A DNA stretch of 64,000 nt from assembly GCA_016717105.1 (NCBI GenBank), contig JADKGF010000009.1:1-64000 (forward strand). The letters are read 5' to 3'. Of this stretch, positions 1 to 9,701 are shown one piece after another. Numbering within the stretch: the stretch's first letter is position 1; each line of letters starts with the position of its first letter. Origin of the DNA: Saprospiraceae bacterium. Lineage in GTDB: Bacteria; Bacteroidota; Bacteroidia; Chitinophagales; Saprospiraceae. The notes under the pieces were generated by a model, which had not been told where the DNA came from, made no database searches, and saw only the letters and a list, made by a program, of their open reading frames with translations. Both the position numbers and the translations under genes were made by a program.

Positions 1-894
1 GGCAACGCGAACCACCACTTAAACCAATGGTTTGTATTTTTTGATTGATTTTGTTGATGAGTCAATGGCGGTACCTTCAGCATTGGTTCTGCAAATTGTA
101 CTTTGACCACATCTAAGATTCCGATGGAAAAATTATCTTTGGCCCCACGCTCGAGAATCATGTTTGTCATGGCTTTTGCAGCCATTTCTAAGTCACTATG
201 ATCATTCGGCACGTTTTGATTTCTGCTGAGTCCATGTGTAGGTATACACCATCCGTGCACAGCACAATCGATCACCATCTTCGACTGTAAGAGATACATA
301 GTCAGGCTTTGGGGTTGAATGCCCCCAAGACTTTGGGTGAGTGCGTGGGATTGCGGATGATTTTTGGGCTTGATCTACTGTGAGGATGCCCTTGGTTACC
401 ATGTCCGGGGAAACCGAGTGATCACGGGAGTAAGTGCATGCCTGCTGTATTGATACCTAGATCAATAGTTCTGGAAGTAAGGAGATAGGCACGACTGTCT
501 CCACTCCACAAGATATGTGCCTGATTTTTACCATGAGCAAAGAGTACAATGGTAGTACCCATACCATTTTATCATAATCATACTCTGAGAGCATGGTAAT
601 ATTCTGGTGTGCGGATATGATGGCATCAGAAAGCTGCTGGTTTATATCAGACTCTAACGAAGGCCAAAAAGGCATCGCTTTGATGTAGTCAAGAACAGAT
701 AAAGTTGCCAACTTGCTGGCTGTTTCGGCCGCTTTCATGCCACCCATACCATCGCACACGAGCATACCCTGTACGCGAAGAACAACGCCAGTAGTATCCA
801 TTTTGGAAAGGACAAATGCTTCAATGATGTCCTCATTGGAGCCTCTGACCAAACCCTGATGTGATGTGACGGCATATTTCACCTGCAATGACAC
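1..894 (-). pseudogene. PP2C-family protein phosphatase, broken and cut by the window edge
   Basis: A PP2C (PPM) Ser/Thr phosphatase would reverse the phosphorylation made by the adjacent Hanks-type kinase. The GTG start at 894 lies 3 bp after the stop of the kinase gene, so the two are probably cotranscribed. Read in order across frames, one sees the N-terminal RGSNED metal site, the LVCDGMGGM motif, GMGTT (after a frame change near 565), WSGDSRAYLL, RDHSV (another frame change near 430), LCTDGVYLHMD and finally GAKDNFSIGIL. Together these are a complete PP2C motif set. At least four frame changes separate them, so no full-length protein is encoded as written. After the catalytic domain a tail of about 30 residues runs off position 1. 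Family assignment is firm. Whether the gene is truly dead or damaged by consensus errors cannot be told from one sequence. Confidence 0.85.
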
Positions 895-897
895 TAT

Positions 898-2045
898 TTA
901 CTTGTTTTTATAAAATTGGATTAAAAATTCCTGTTTGGTTTTAAATATTTTGCATACCCCATTATCGATTTTGACGACTGGACTTACAGTGATGTCATAA
1001 TGGCTGCAAACTTCTCCATCTTTTACAGTAATGACAGCAGGGTCGTATATTTTGAGAATATGGTCATACTGTGTTGGTATCAGCAATGCACCACTGCTAT
1101 CTATCAAACCAATTTTTTGAGTGGATTGACTTTTTACTACCATAAAACTGAAACCATTCCCACGTTCCACTCTGGTAAAGATCACATCACTCAAATAGGT
1201 CAAATTTGGGTATTTTGCTTTTAACCCTGGCTCCAATTTAGCGTACATTTCCGCTGCCGTTTGGAAATCATAAGCTTCGAGGGCGGCATTCAGTTTTTTC
1301 TCGGGGTTGAAGAAGTAAGGGACTAAGAATTTCCATCCCCAAGAACCAATACTGCAAAAAGACAAGTGATCAGTATTGGCCTTGCTAATTACCCCAATTT
1401 ATAGGTGGTGGTGGCGGTGGCGGGTATTGGTGCAATTTCCGGCCAGTACCCTTCATCCAAGTAGAATGAAGACCACTGTACCAATTCAGCAGCGGTAGGT
1501 CTATCTTCGGGCTGGAGCTCGAGACACTTTTTAATAATGTTATTAAACCTTTGGGAATATTCTTCAGGCAGGTCGGGTATGCTGCCGTAATTATTTAGCA
1601 ATGCTATGGCAGTATTCATAGATGTGCCACTGAATGGCGGTCGGCCGGTGCAGAGTTCGTAAACAGATATGCCCAATGCGAAGATATCCGTAGGCGTGAC
1701 CACTACGCCCTGATAGAGTTCCGGAGAAGCGTAATCGGGTGTCAGTCCTTTATTAGAATCTCGTAAAATTTCTGAATCTCTTAGAATGGTCATTTTGATA
1801 TCAGTACTACTCCAAAGTCCAAATCATATACGTATGGTCGTTATGAATCCCTGTCTTTACTAAAATATTATCTGGTTTAATATCTTGGTGAACGATACCG
1901 TGGTCATGAAGGTAAAGCAACGCATTGGCTACTTGAAATCTTCTACTTCCCATACTTCAGCGGTGCCTCCTGAACCTAAATGACGGACGAGTTTAAATCC
2001 ATCAATTTTGAGCCCAGGTGCAAAAATTGGTTCGTTTTGTTGCAT
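898..2045 (-). pseudogene. Hanks-type Ser/Thr kinase with TM segment and extracytoplasmic domain, broken, N-lobe deleted
   Basis: The start at 2045 leads into a normal kinase beginning with a glycine loop (LGSGGTAEVW). The sequence then jumps, at a frame change near 1935, straight to the alpha-E helix and catalytic loop (LHDHGIVHQDIKPDNIL). Strands beta-3 to beta-5, with the catalytic lysine and helix C, are missing (about 80 codons). DFG, the APE-like ASPEL and the C-lobe (DIFALGISVYELCTGRPPF, QPEDRPTAAEL) follow after more frame changes. Near 1389 the frame changes again into a hydrophobic stretch (ITCLFAVLVLG) and then a roughly 130-residue domain with WG-repeat-like pieces (KIGLIDSSGALLIPTQYD). 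I read all of this as one gene: cytoplasmic kinase, one membrane pass, extracytoplasmic sensor-like domain. A separate short gene at 898-1365 is the alternative. The PP2C gene follows immediately. Confidence 0.75.
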
Positions 2046-2445
2046 GACCTTTCCATGTTTGCATTGGGGTTCTAAATTAGTTTATAAAGTACTTTTTTTT
2101 TTATAATGCAGTAAATTTATTGCATTCATACAAAATAAACAATGGCACAATATTAATAAAATCTCAAACAAATCACCAAATTAAAAAGAACATTTACAAC
2201 AGCTGGTATAAAAATAATAATAAGTGGTAGGTAAATGGAATGAGTGAATGGGTGAATGGGTGAATGCCATACTTGGAATTTCCAAAGTCAAGACTATCAA
2301 ATTCATTATGGATTTAGATATCAAATAAAAAAAAATGACCACTTATTATAAAAAACCTACCAAATCTATTATAATTCTTTGTCGCAGAGTACTATGGTTA
2401 AAAATAGTTTTATACTTTTGACCAAGAAATCATAATCATAAAACA
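2046..2445. promoter_or_regulatory. Divergent control region between the two arms of the kinase island
   Basis: This 400-bp AT-rich gap separates the leftward kinase/PP2C genes from the rightward zinc ribbon-FHA gene. On the plus strand TACTTTTG at 2413-2420 matches the Bacteroidota -7 consensus TAnnTTTG and sits 25 bases before the ATG at 2446. No TTTG is present at the usual 19-base distance, so only half of the promoter is convincing. Three tandem copies of gtgaatgg-like octamers lie at 2242-2266. No coding sequence was recognised. Confidence 0.45.
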
Positions 2446-3641
2446 ATGAGTGCAATTATCTGTAATAAATGTGGTACTTAATAGTGAAGGTACAGACAAG
2501 TGTTCCAACTGTGGATTTTCATTTGCTAATCATAAAATGAATACTGTAGGCAAGTATCTAGGTGATATGGCACCCAAACCCACTATAGTAGAAAAGGTGA
2601 TTTCGGGCATATTACCAGCCGACTCCAACCATAGTAGAACCTGTTTCATTTAATGAGGTAATGCATGAAGATAATATATCTGATGTTTTATCAGATGGAG
2701 ATACGTCACCATCTAAAGCACCAAACCTTGTTGAAGTACCACTACGTGAAGTAGGTATTGAAGTGCCAAACTCATCTAGTTTAACCCTAGAAGGCCAAAA
2801 TGCTGAAAATAAAACTGTCCATGAGCATTCTAAGGAGCATCAAGCAGATGATAATTCGTCTATAAGTATTCATCAAAACTTGGAAACAGAAAGGATAAGT
2901 TCCGCTACTGCCAGCAACACATTACAATCAGATGAAGAATTGGATAATAATTGTAATAAATGCGGTTATATTCTATCTTCATTCTCGACTGTATGTCCCA
3001 ATTGCGGCCATGAAAATGCCAAAGCAAAAATGACGATGCGTATGCCTGACCCTAGTGATGAAAGTACATCCTTCGCACATCAAAACATCAAACCATATCT
3101 GAACCAAAACAAATTAACGCCACTGGAGCCTACTCTAACTTCCACCCAACGAGAGTCTGCTAAACAAAGTTATGGAACACAACCAAGATCAACATTTTGC
3201 ACATCCCAACGAAACGAAAGGCTTTCTCCTGCACATGGAAGTAATCAAACCATTAGAGAAGGAAATGAAAACTTTGTCAATAACGAATCATATTATACCC
3301 TACGCCAAACTCATTATAATGAGCCTAAAAGTTCAATCAGACCAGAAGCCATTTATTTGGGGCAAGATGGAGATCAAAATATGGTCAACATATCAGAAAC
3401 GACAAGATCAAACATCACCCGATCATTGGTAGATGATGGAGATAGCACGATTTCATCAGGTGTTCATGCCCAGATCTATAAAGAAGGAAATGAATGGAAA
3501 ATTGAAAACAAAGCGTCCAATAAGGCCGTGTTCCTTCAAGTAAATGATATGAGCACTCCTAAAAATGGAGATATCATCATGCTGGGGGAGATAAGTTTTA
3601 TGTTTTTTTGTAGACGAAAGTCAAATAGTTTAAATATTTAA
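2446..3641 (+). pseudogene. Zinc ribbon-FHA domain protein, frameshifted
   Basis: The ATG at 2446 opens a double zinc ribbon (ICNKCG ... KCSNCGFSF) that is interrupted after twelve codons by a frame change. A second change near 2630 joins it to the long downstream frame (PTIVEPVSFNEVMHEDN). A low-complexity acidic linker follows, then a second zinc ribbon (NNCNKCGYILSS ... VCPNCGHEN), a polar linker, and a C-terminal FHA fold (DGDSTISSGVHAQIYKEG ... NGDIIMLGEISFMF). FHA domains bind phosphothreonine, so this is a likely cytoplasmic adaptor or substrate of the kinases beside it. About 390 residues when repaired. FHA is judged from strand pattern and the context of neighbouring FHA genes and is less certain than the zinc ribbons. 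Confidence 0.65.
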
Positions 3642-3668
3642 ATCACTACTGAGAAAATTTTTTTAAAT

Positions 3669-4620
3669 ATGGCAACACAAATCATAAGAGGAACAACTTA
3701 CAGAGATGGCTTCAATGACATCCCCGAAAAGATTCTTTGCATGATAATGATATTACATCCACTGACACGGAAAAATACAAGGTAGAAAAATATTAGGTAA
3801 GGGCGGCTTTGGTACCGTATGTAAGGTCATAGCTGAATTTGATGAACGATATATGCCTTTCAAGTTGCTAAATCTGTGGGAAATGCGTCCGGATGAATAT
3901 GATTTTCTGACTACAAAATTCAAACAAGGATATCGGGCAGGAAAACTAGCATCACCCAATGTGGTCAATTCTTATGAAATGGGATTTCTGGGTGGTAATC
4001 CATACATTGTGATGGAGTATTGTCCTAATAAGAGCCTTGAAGATAATCTTGCTTATTTTGATCATGAAAAAAAATATCTGAGATTGGCAGCAGAATTGCT
4101 CAATGGCCTCGAAACCCTGCATAAAACGGGGATAATTCATCGAGATATCAAACCGAGAATATTCTTTTTGATGAAAATATGACCGCCAAACTCACAGATT
4201 TCGATTTGTCTGGACATCTGAATAACAGACCACACATCGCAATTTTTGGCCACGCCAAGGTAGTATTCGGTACGATCGCTTATTCTGCTCCTGAGCAACT
4301 TAGACATAGCACTATTTTAAACTGACATTGCCTAGCATGGATATTTCATTCTTTTGCAGCCACTATGTATTATGTGTACTTCTAATGGCAAAATCCTTAC
4401 GGGGAAGCCAAACCTGACCTTTAAAGAAATAGAAGCATACAAAAAAAAAAGAAGGAAAGACAAACCTACACCTTGAGCAGATATCAGCCGATGCTAGACC
4501 TCTAAATGGGAGCTGCTCATAAACAGGTGTCAGAAGCCGACCACAAAAAGTGTACAAAATGTACATGAAGTAAGAGAAATTTAGGTATATCTGATGGATG
4601 GATACCCACACCTTCTGGAC
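3669..4620 (+). pseudogene. Hanks-type Ser/Thr protein kinase, frameshifted but with all lobes
   Basis: The ATG at 3669 begins MATQIIRGTTYRDG. After frame changes near 3740 and 3790 the kinase domain is recognisable throughout: glycine loop (LGKGGFGTVCKV), the AFK-type lysine position (read as PFKLL, with methionine/proline in place of alanine), helix C, VMEYCPNKSLEDNL hinge, HRDIKP catalytic loop, the DFD variant of DFG (KLTDFDLSG) and SAPEQL. Frame changes continue in the C-lobe up to QNVHEVREI near 4575. It is the only one of the three kinases in this island that keeps its whole N-lobe. The DFD in place of DFG is visible in an unbroken stretch and may be genuine. No membrane segment was seen, so it is probably cytoplasmic. 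Confidence 0.75.
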
Positions 4621-4639
4621 CTGTACTCAAAGTTATGAC

Positions 4640-4960
4640 AGGGGCCTGCAGGAAGCATTTGAGTTACTAAAATTCAAAAGGTGTCATTACCCAGGGAGAG
4701 CATCTGATGGCAGCAATGATGTAGAAGTAAAAGAACAGGGTACTACTTATGTTTCCGAAAGCAGTGTACTTTAGAAAAAATAGGTAACGAATGGTTACTT
4801 CGTGATGGACAATTTACACAGAGAGTTTGGAAAACATTTTGGCGCAATCTCCGAATGGGACCATTGTAAATGATAAAAAAGCTTATTGGTAGGGATTTTA
4901 TTGTGTTATCACACGGCGATTATATCAAGATGGCTGATTGTGTGATAACATTTGAGAAAA
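4640..4960 (+). pseudogene. FHA domain remnant between two kinases
   Basis: Across several frames one can read the FHA signature in order: a PGRASDGSNDVEV segment carrying the Gly-Arg, VSES followed by HC-like TLEKIGNEWLLRDG, then SPNGTIVNDKK (the Asn-Gly-Thr turn of FHA domains) and IVLSHGDYIKMADCVITFE. There are at least three frame changes in 320 bases. It could be the C-terminal domain of the kinase before it, the N-terminal domain of the kinase after it, or a separate small adaptor. The reading frame is too damaged to decide. FHA domains recognise phosphothreonine. Confidence 0.6.
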
Positions 4961-4968
4961 CTAATGCC

Positions 4969-5645
4969 ATGGAAATAAGCATACTAAAAAATGCGCAATA
5001 TTCGCTACTTCAAAAATAGGGAGAGGCTCTACTGCGGATGTATGGGTCGCTAAAGGTCAGCATGATCAATCTGTAGCCCTTAAAAATCTATTCAAAAATC
5101 AAACATTTAGGATGAAGTAGCCCATCAACTTTTCAAAGATGAGTTTGTTTACATGAAAACAATATTATCCATAATGATATCAAACCAGCCAATATAGTGT
5201 TTAGGAAAACCCATGAAGGGCACTTACAGTGCAGTATTATAGACTTTGGCATCAGCTTAGACTTGAAAAACTATACAAAAAGTGCTTATCAAAAAGATAT
5301 AGCAAGTAGTAAAACAGTAGTCTATGCAGCACCAGAAAAGATAAATGGCGTCAATACTGAACCAAAAAGTGATATCTTCCCTGGGCATGGTCATTTATGA
5401 GCTTGCAGGTGGAAAAATAAAAGTATCACCGCCGGAGACATCATAGTCAAAGGTGGACTAATCAAATCGGAAGACAGAGTGGCTAATGATCCCATCCAGA
5501 TGCTCTTATAAGCTGCATGCCTAAAAAAGCCCCTCAAGATCGACCTGATGCAAAGACGCTTTCACAATGATCACAAGCTATCAAAATACAAAACGATAAA
5601 ATATCCAAAATACCTAAAAGAGTATTTTTTGATTTTATAAATTAA
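4969..5645 (+). pseudogene. Hanks-type Ser/Thr kinase, broken, N-lobe deleted
   Basis: From ATG 4969 the frame reads MEISILKNAQYS. A frame change gives the glycine loop (KIGRGSTADVWVAKG) and a VALK beta-3 strand with the catalytic lysine. After HQLFKDEF the sequence jumps, near 5150, to (H)ENNIIHNDIKPANIVF, so helix C to alpha-E (about 80 codons) is absent. The remaining open frame has the catalytic loop HNDIKPAN (Asn in place of Arg of HRD), DFG (IIDFGISLDL), AAPEKING and, after another shift, GMVIYELAGG. The tail ends near KAPQDRPDAKTLS. The Asn-Asp catalytic loop occurs in intact sequence, so it would be a non-RD kinase. The same type of internal loss is seen in the kinase at 898-2045. Confidence 0.7.
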
Positions 5646-5693
5646 ATTTAATCAATTTTTAAAAAATTTTAAAAACAATTAAAAACCAATACC

Positions 5694-7397
5694 ATGGCAG
5701 CAAAACAGAACAATTTAAGTCAGCCAGTAGTAATCTGGGACGAACGATAGGTCAGGAGTTTGTCGATGATCACAGGAAAGACATCCCCAATTATAGTTTG
5801 CTTTTCATAGATGCTACACTAAGTAGAAAGAGAGGTGAACATGAAACTATCTTCATGCTCCACATCGTACTGGGTCGTAGTTCACGATGTCATGTCAGAT
5901 ACGGAGATGAGCATAAAACCGTCAGTCGGGAACATGCTTTATCACCGTAGATGGTAGCAATTTTGTGATCAACCATAATCCATCGGCATCTAATCCTACT
6001 CTATGTCCATGGCAGAGCAATCGGTGGAGCGCACCACCTACAAAATGGTGATGAAATCCAACTTTCGTCCAATGGACCAAAAATGCGATTTAATGCATCT
6101 ACCTTAAAAACATCAACTATAGGACTTACTTCTAGGATTGGTCAAGCGATGTCTCAGGCCGTGAAGCCTTATAAGACAGCATTATGGGTCATGGGGCTGT
6201 TGTTGTTGGGAGCACTAGGATTGGCTGGGTATAATATGTATCAGAATGCGAACATGAAAAACGAATTGATCGCATTAAATCTTGAAAAAGAAAAATAGAT
6301 CAGAAATAGAATTATTGTGGCTAAGGGCGAAGCCACCAGTGAAGAAATGGAAAGATTGAAAGAAAAGCCAAGATAATTTACCGAACAAATATTATAAGAG
6401 AAAAGCACCGGAGTTGGTAAGTTCAACCCAAAATGATGATCCTGAATAGTAGAAACCAAGCCGATTAAGCCTTCAGATACTAAAACTAGTTATTAATTCA
6501 TCAATTTGCACCGATGAGGTAGCACTTAACAGGGTTTTACCAAAAGATGACGTTGTATTATTAGTAATGAAAAGAATAGATGTGTCTTTATCTGGTCAAA
6601 GTGGTTTTATAGGAGTTCCAGATTTTTATAAGTACACTACAAATGTTCCAGTATCAGAGGATAGATCTGGGATTTCTTATGGCACTGCATTTGTTACTAA
6701 TAGAGATAAAATTATTACAGCAAGGCATGTAGTTCAACCATGGAGGTATTATGATACACAAAAGACGAAAAAGCGAAATTGTTTTGGCAAACATTGAATG
6801 CCATAGAAACAAATGGAGTACTGTAGAAGCTGTCTTTGATATATTAACATCAAATGGCAAATGGAGTAGCAAATAACATTTAGATCAGGAAATATTAGCC
6901 ATGATAATGACAAGTTAGTTGATTTAACAAATTCCAAACAAAAAGGTGTAGATAAAAAACTCAAATCAAAAGAATTGTTTTCCAAAGAGTCCAACATCAA
7001 ACTAGATGACGTACCAAATAAAACTAAAATTGCTGAATCTACTCAATCAGATTGGGTAAGTTTAGACTTCAATATTAGCGGTAAAATTAATAATAGCAAA
7101 GCAAAGTCACAAACTCTCCCTTCAGGTACGACTTTACATATTTTAGGTTATTCACATATGGGCGGTGCAATTGATATATCTAAATGGGCGGGAAGTTCGT
7201 ATTCTAAAACAACTGTCGCCAATGATGAAACTTTAAATAAAGTAATATATGTTTCTGGCCTTAATTTTGGCCCAGGTAACTCAGGTGGTCCCGCTTTTAT
7301 CTGCGAGGATGGAGAGTTGATCTGTATAGGTGTAGTGGTTGCAGGTGTAGGTACCAGTAACGGCTTTATAGTACCAGTGGGCCAAATTAGGGGATAA
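5694..7397 (+). pseudogene. FHA-TM-trypsin-like serine protease, frameshifted
   Basis: I read this as one protein whose parts lie in changing frames. Residues from ATG 5694 give an N-terminal FHA domain (LHIVLGRSSRCHVRYGDE, TVSREHALITVDG). At 6083-6298 lies a linker with one clear transmembrane helix (ALWVMGLLLLGALGLAGYNMY). From about 6487 there is a chymotrypsin-fold domain: GTAFVTNRDKIITARHVVQPW with the catalytic histidine, a candidate aspartate in SDWVSLDFN, and GPGNSGGPAFICEDGELICI with the catalytic serine. This implies a phosphopeptide-binding cytoplasmic domain coupled through the membrane to a protease. At least five frame changes exist, several near 6300-6560 and 6770-6970. PP2C follows 14 bases after the stop. 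Two separate genes (FHA-TM, then protease) is the alternative. Confidence 0.7.
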
Positions 7398-7411
7398 AAC
7401 ATTTAAAATAA

Positions 7412-8756
7412 ATGACCAAAATACAAACAGTAGCCAAGACCCACGTAGGGCAAGTTAGAGACCACAATGAAGACTCTTTCATCGTCGGCTTAGACCCTGT
7501 CAGTGATGGGTGGATGCTTTCGACAGATGAGTTTGAAATCGGAGATCAGGGCTCTGTCCTCATCGTGGCAGATGGAATGGGTGGAGAGAATGCCGGTGAA
7601 ATCGCTGCTGAAATCGCCGTGCAGTCTATCAAAGCTTTTATTCAGGCTGAGGTCAAAAAGAAGTCCCACAAGCGCCTCAACAAGATACTGGAGTCTGCCA
7701 TCATCTATGCACACAACTGTATCAAAGATGCTTGTCGCGATAATGCTGAGTATATCGGTATGGGGACAACAGTCACTGTTTGTATGTTGCAAAAGACAAA
7801 ATCTTTGTTTCCTGGATCGGTGATACAAGGGTTTACAGATATTCAAAACATGGTAGGGTACATGCGTTACCCTACCATTTTAACAATTTGGAAATCCTTT
7901 CAGAAGACCATAGCAAGGTGTGGCAGATGATGGTTCAGGGTCAGTTGTCTCTCGAAGATGCAAGGACGCATGAACAAAGCAATATCATTACCCAATCATT
8001 AGGGAGACTTATTTCGTACTCCACAACCTGAAAGCAGAGAATATCCACTTTTAAAGATGACCACATTCTCATCTGCTCTGATGGTCTTAATGGCATGATC
8101 AGTGATGAAAATATAGAACGTATATTTGCTTCAGATTTCGAATCCTTAGATAAGATAGCTGAGCAAATGATCACTGAAGCCAATCTGGCAGGTGGTCATG
8201 ATAATATCACACTGATACTTACCAAAGTAACAGAGGAATACCCTGCAGTGAGGAACATCGTTAAAAAGGAAGTGGTGAAAAGACAATGATGACAGAAGCG
8301 TTGTCCAAAAGAAAAATAAAATTTTAACGGAGATAATTATTGCTGCAGTTTTGGCATCTTTAATTTTCCTTGGATATCATTATAGAAATCAGTGGCTTCC
8401 ACTATTTAAGAAGACTGAAATAAAACCAGAAGAAAGTACTTCTATGCCGATTGATACTCAAATACCCATTGTGTCTCTACCTAAACCAACGGTGGTTGAT
8501 TCGCAAAAATTGAGACCCCAATACCAGTAGATACGCTTAATATAGCAGCTCCTGTCCAGTCAGTTACAAATACGACCAACGGTAATCCAAAACCTCCAGC
8601 GAGTACACCAGAAAAACCGAAACCAAAGCCGAAACCAAAGCCGAAACCGAAACCGAAACCGAAACCGAAATCCAAAATGAAGATCAACCAAAACTGGTTA
8701 ATGATAATGTGCAACAAGAAGTAAAGAAAGATACACTCAATAAAAATAATAAGTGA
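7412..8756 (+). pseudogene. PP2C phosphatase with TM segment and Lys-Pro repeat tail, frameshifted
   Basis: The N-terminal half is intact from ATG 7412: HVGQVRDHNEDSF, VLIVADGMGGENAG and GMGTTVTV. Frame changes near 7785, 8020, 8290, 8510 and 8675 separate the later parts: WIGDTRVYRYSKHG, LSEDHSKVW, HILICSDGLNGMI and GGHDNITLILTKV, which complete the PP2C metal-site set. After the catalytic domain a hydrophobic helix (EIIIAAVLASLIFLGYHY) is followed by a polar tail with about ten Lys-Pro dipeptides and a short acidic end. The predicted protein is a membrane-anchored phosphatase with its catalytic domain in the cytoplasm and a stiff Lys-Pro rod outside, comparable in composition to TonB linkers. 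It would counteract the kinases upstream. Confidence 0.8.
8614..8670 (+). repeat. In-frame Lys-Pro codon repeat
   Basis: Tandem aaaccg/aaacca hexamers encode consecutive Lys-Pro pairs in the periplasmic tail of the PP2C protein. Perfect hexamers are a natural slippage site, so copy number may vary between strains. The opposite strand reads as Gly-Phe repeats, which is only a shadow. Confidence 0.85.
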
Positions 8757-8894
8757 GTGATTAATTTGTTTGGTTTGGGTTTTAATTAAATTTATAATAT
8801 GACACATTAGGTGTACAATATTATGCATTAATTGGTATCAAGTTGTTCCCAAAATCCAAATGGTATAAATCAGTTTAATAAAAACAATATATAC

Positions 8895-9577
8895 ATGAAC
8901 TTTAGAAATATAGTCAAAACAATTGTTGTACTCTGTACAATTTTGACAAATCATCTCTATTCTCAAAATTTCAATGAGATGTATGAAAGTAAAATCACAA
9001 ATCTGGACCGGGTAGCAGCACTCGATGTTATGCAATATTATAATAAGAAAGAAAGAGACCTACTTGTGAACGCTATAGATGATACAAGGCTTTGGCTTGA
9101 GCCTATAATTGCTGATAAAATAGGAAGTGTACTTAGGAATGACTTACTGACGGATTCTCAAACCGAGTCCGTTACTACAAAGAACAATGAGTATATGGCC
9201 CTGAAAAAAACTTTGGAGGAACATATCTCACAGAAACCAGCTTATGTTTTAGGTACAGGATATACAAAGTCTCAATGGGACAATATACACAGAGCAGCAA
9301 AAAACCTAATAAAAAATGAAAAAGAATTTAATTCTTATCTTAATCGTTTGCAAGGTGATTTGGATAGGAAGGCAGCTGAAATAGTAGAAGCAAAAAGAAA
9401 TAAAGAAAAAGAAGAAGTTGAAAAGAATAATAGTCCAAAAGAAGATGATGTCAGTATGGTTAAAGAAGAACGAAATATTGCAAAGACAGAGAAACAGAAA
9501 TATACAAATACTCTACATTTGGCTTGCTTATTGTAATAGGTATATGGTTATTTTTTAGATTTAAGGATAGTGTTTGA
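8895..9577 (+). pseudogene. Uncharacterised exported coiled-coil protein with C-terminal TM, one frameshift
   Basis: The start at ATG 8895 gives a signal-peptide-like N-terminus (NIVKTIVVLCTILTNHLYSQ) followed by about 110 residues without a recognised domain. Next comes a charged helical, coiled-coil-prone region rich in Lys/Glu (KAAEIVEAKRNKEKEEVE). The open frame stops at 9536. Shifting by one base just before that uncovers a hydrophobic C-terminal helix (STFGLLIVIGIWLFFRF) and a stop at 9575-9577, so a single indel near 9510 is likely. Product: a membrane-anchored periplasmic protein, last in the kinase/PP2C series. No function is assigned; the position suggests it belongs to the island. 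Confidence 0.5.
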
Positions 9578-9701
9578 CAATGTAGATAACAATTATACTA
9601 GGAGATGATGAAGAAATTATAAGCAAAGAAAGTAGGAGGAAGAGTTGAACTATTGAATCCTTAGGAAAAATTCGCTTTATAGTGAACACTGTTTTTTGGG
9701 T

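Noticed and set aside
2242..2266. Tandem gtgaatgg units as a CRISPR or iteron array
   Set aside because: Only three short units without spacers; too little for a functional claim.
8481..8828. Minus-strand frame with long Gly-Phe repeats
   Set aside because: It is the reverse strand of the Lys-Pro codon repeat in the PP2C tail; the repeat alone keeps the frame open.
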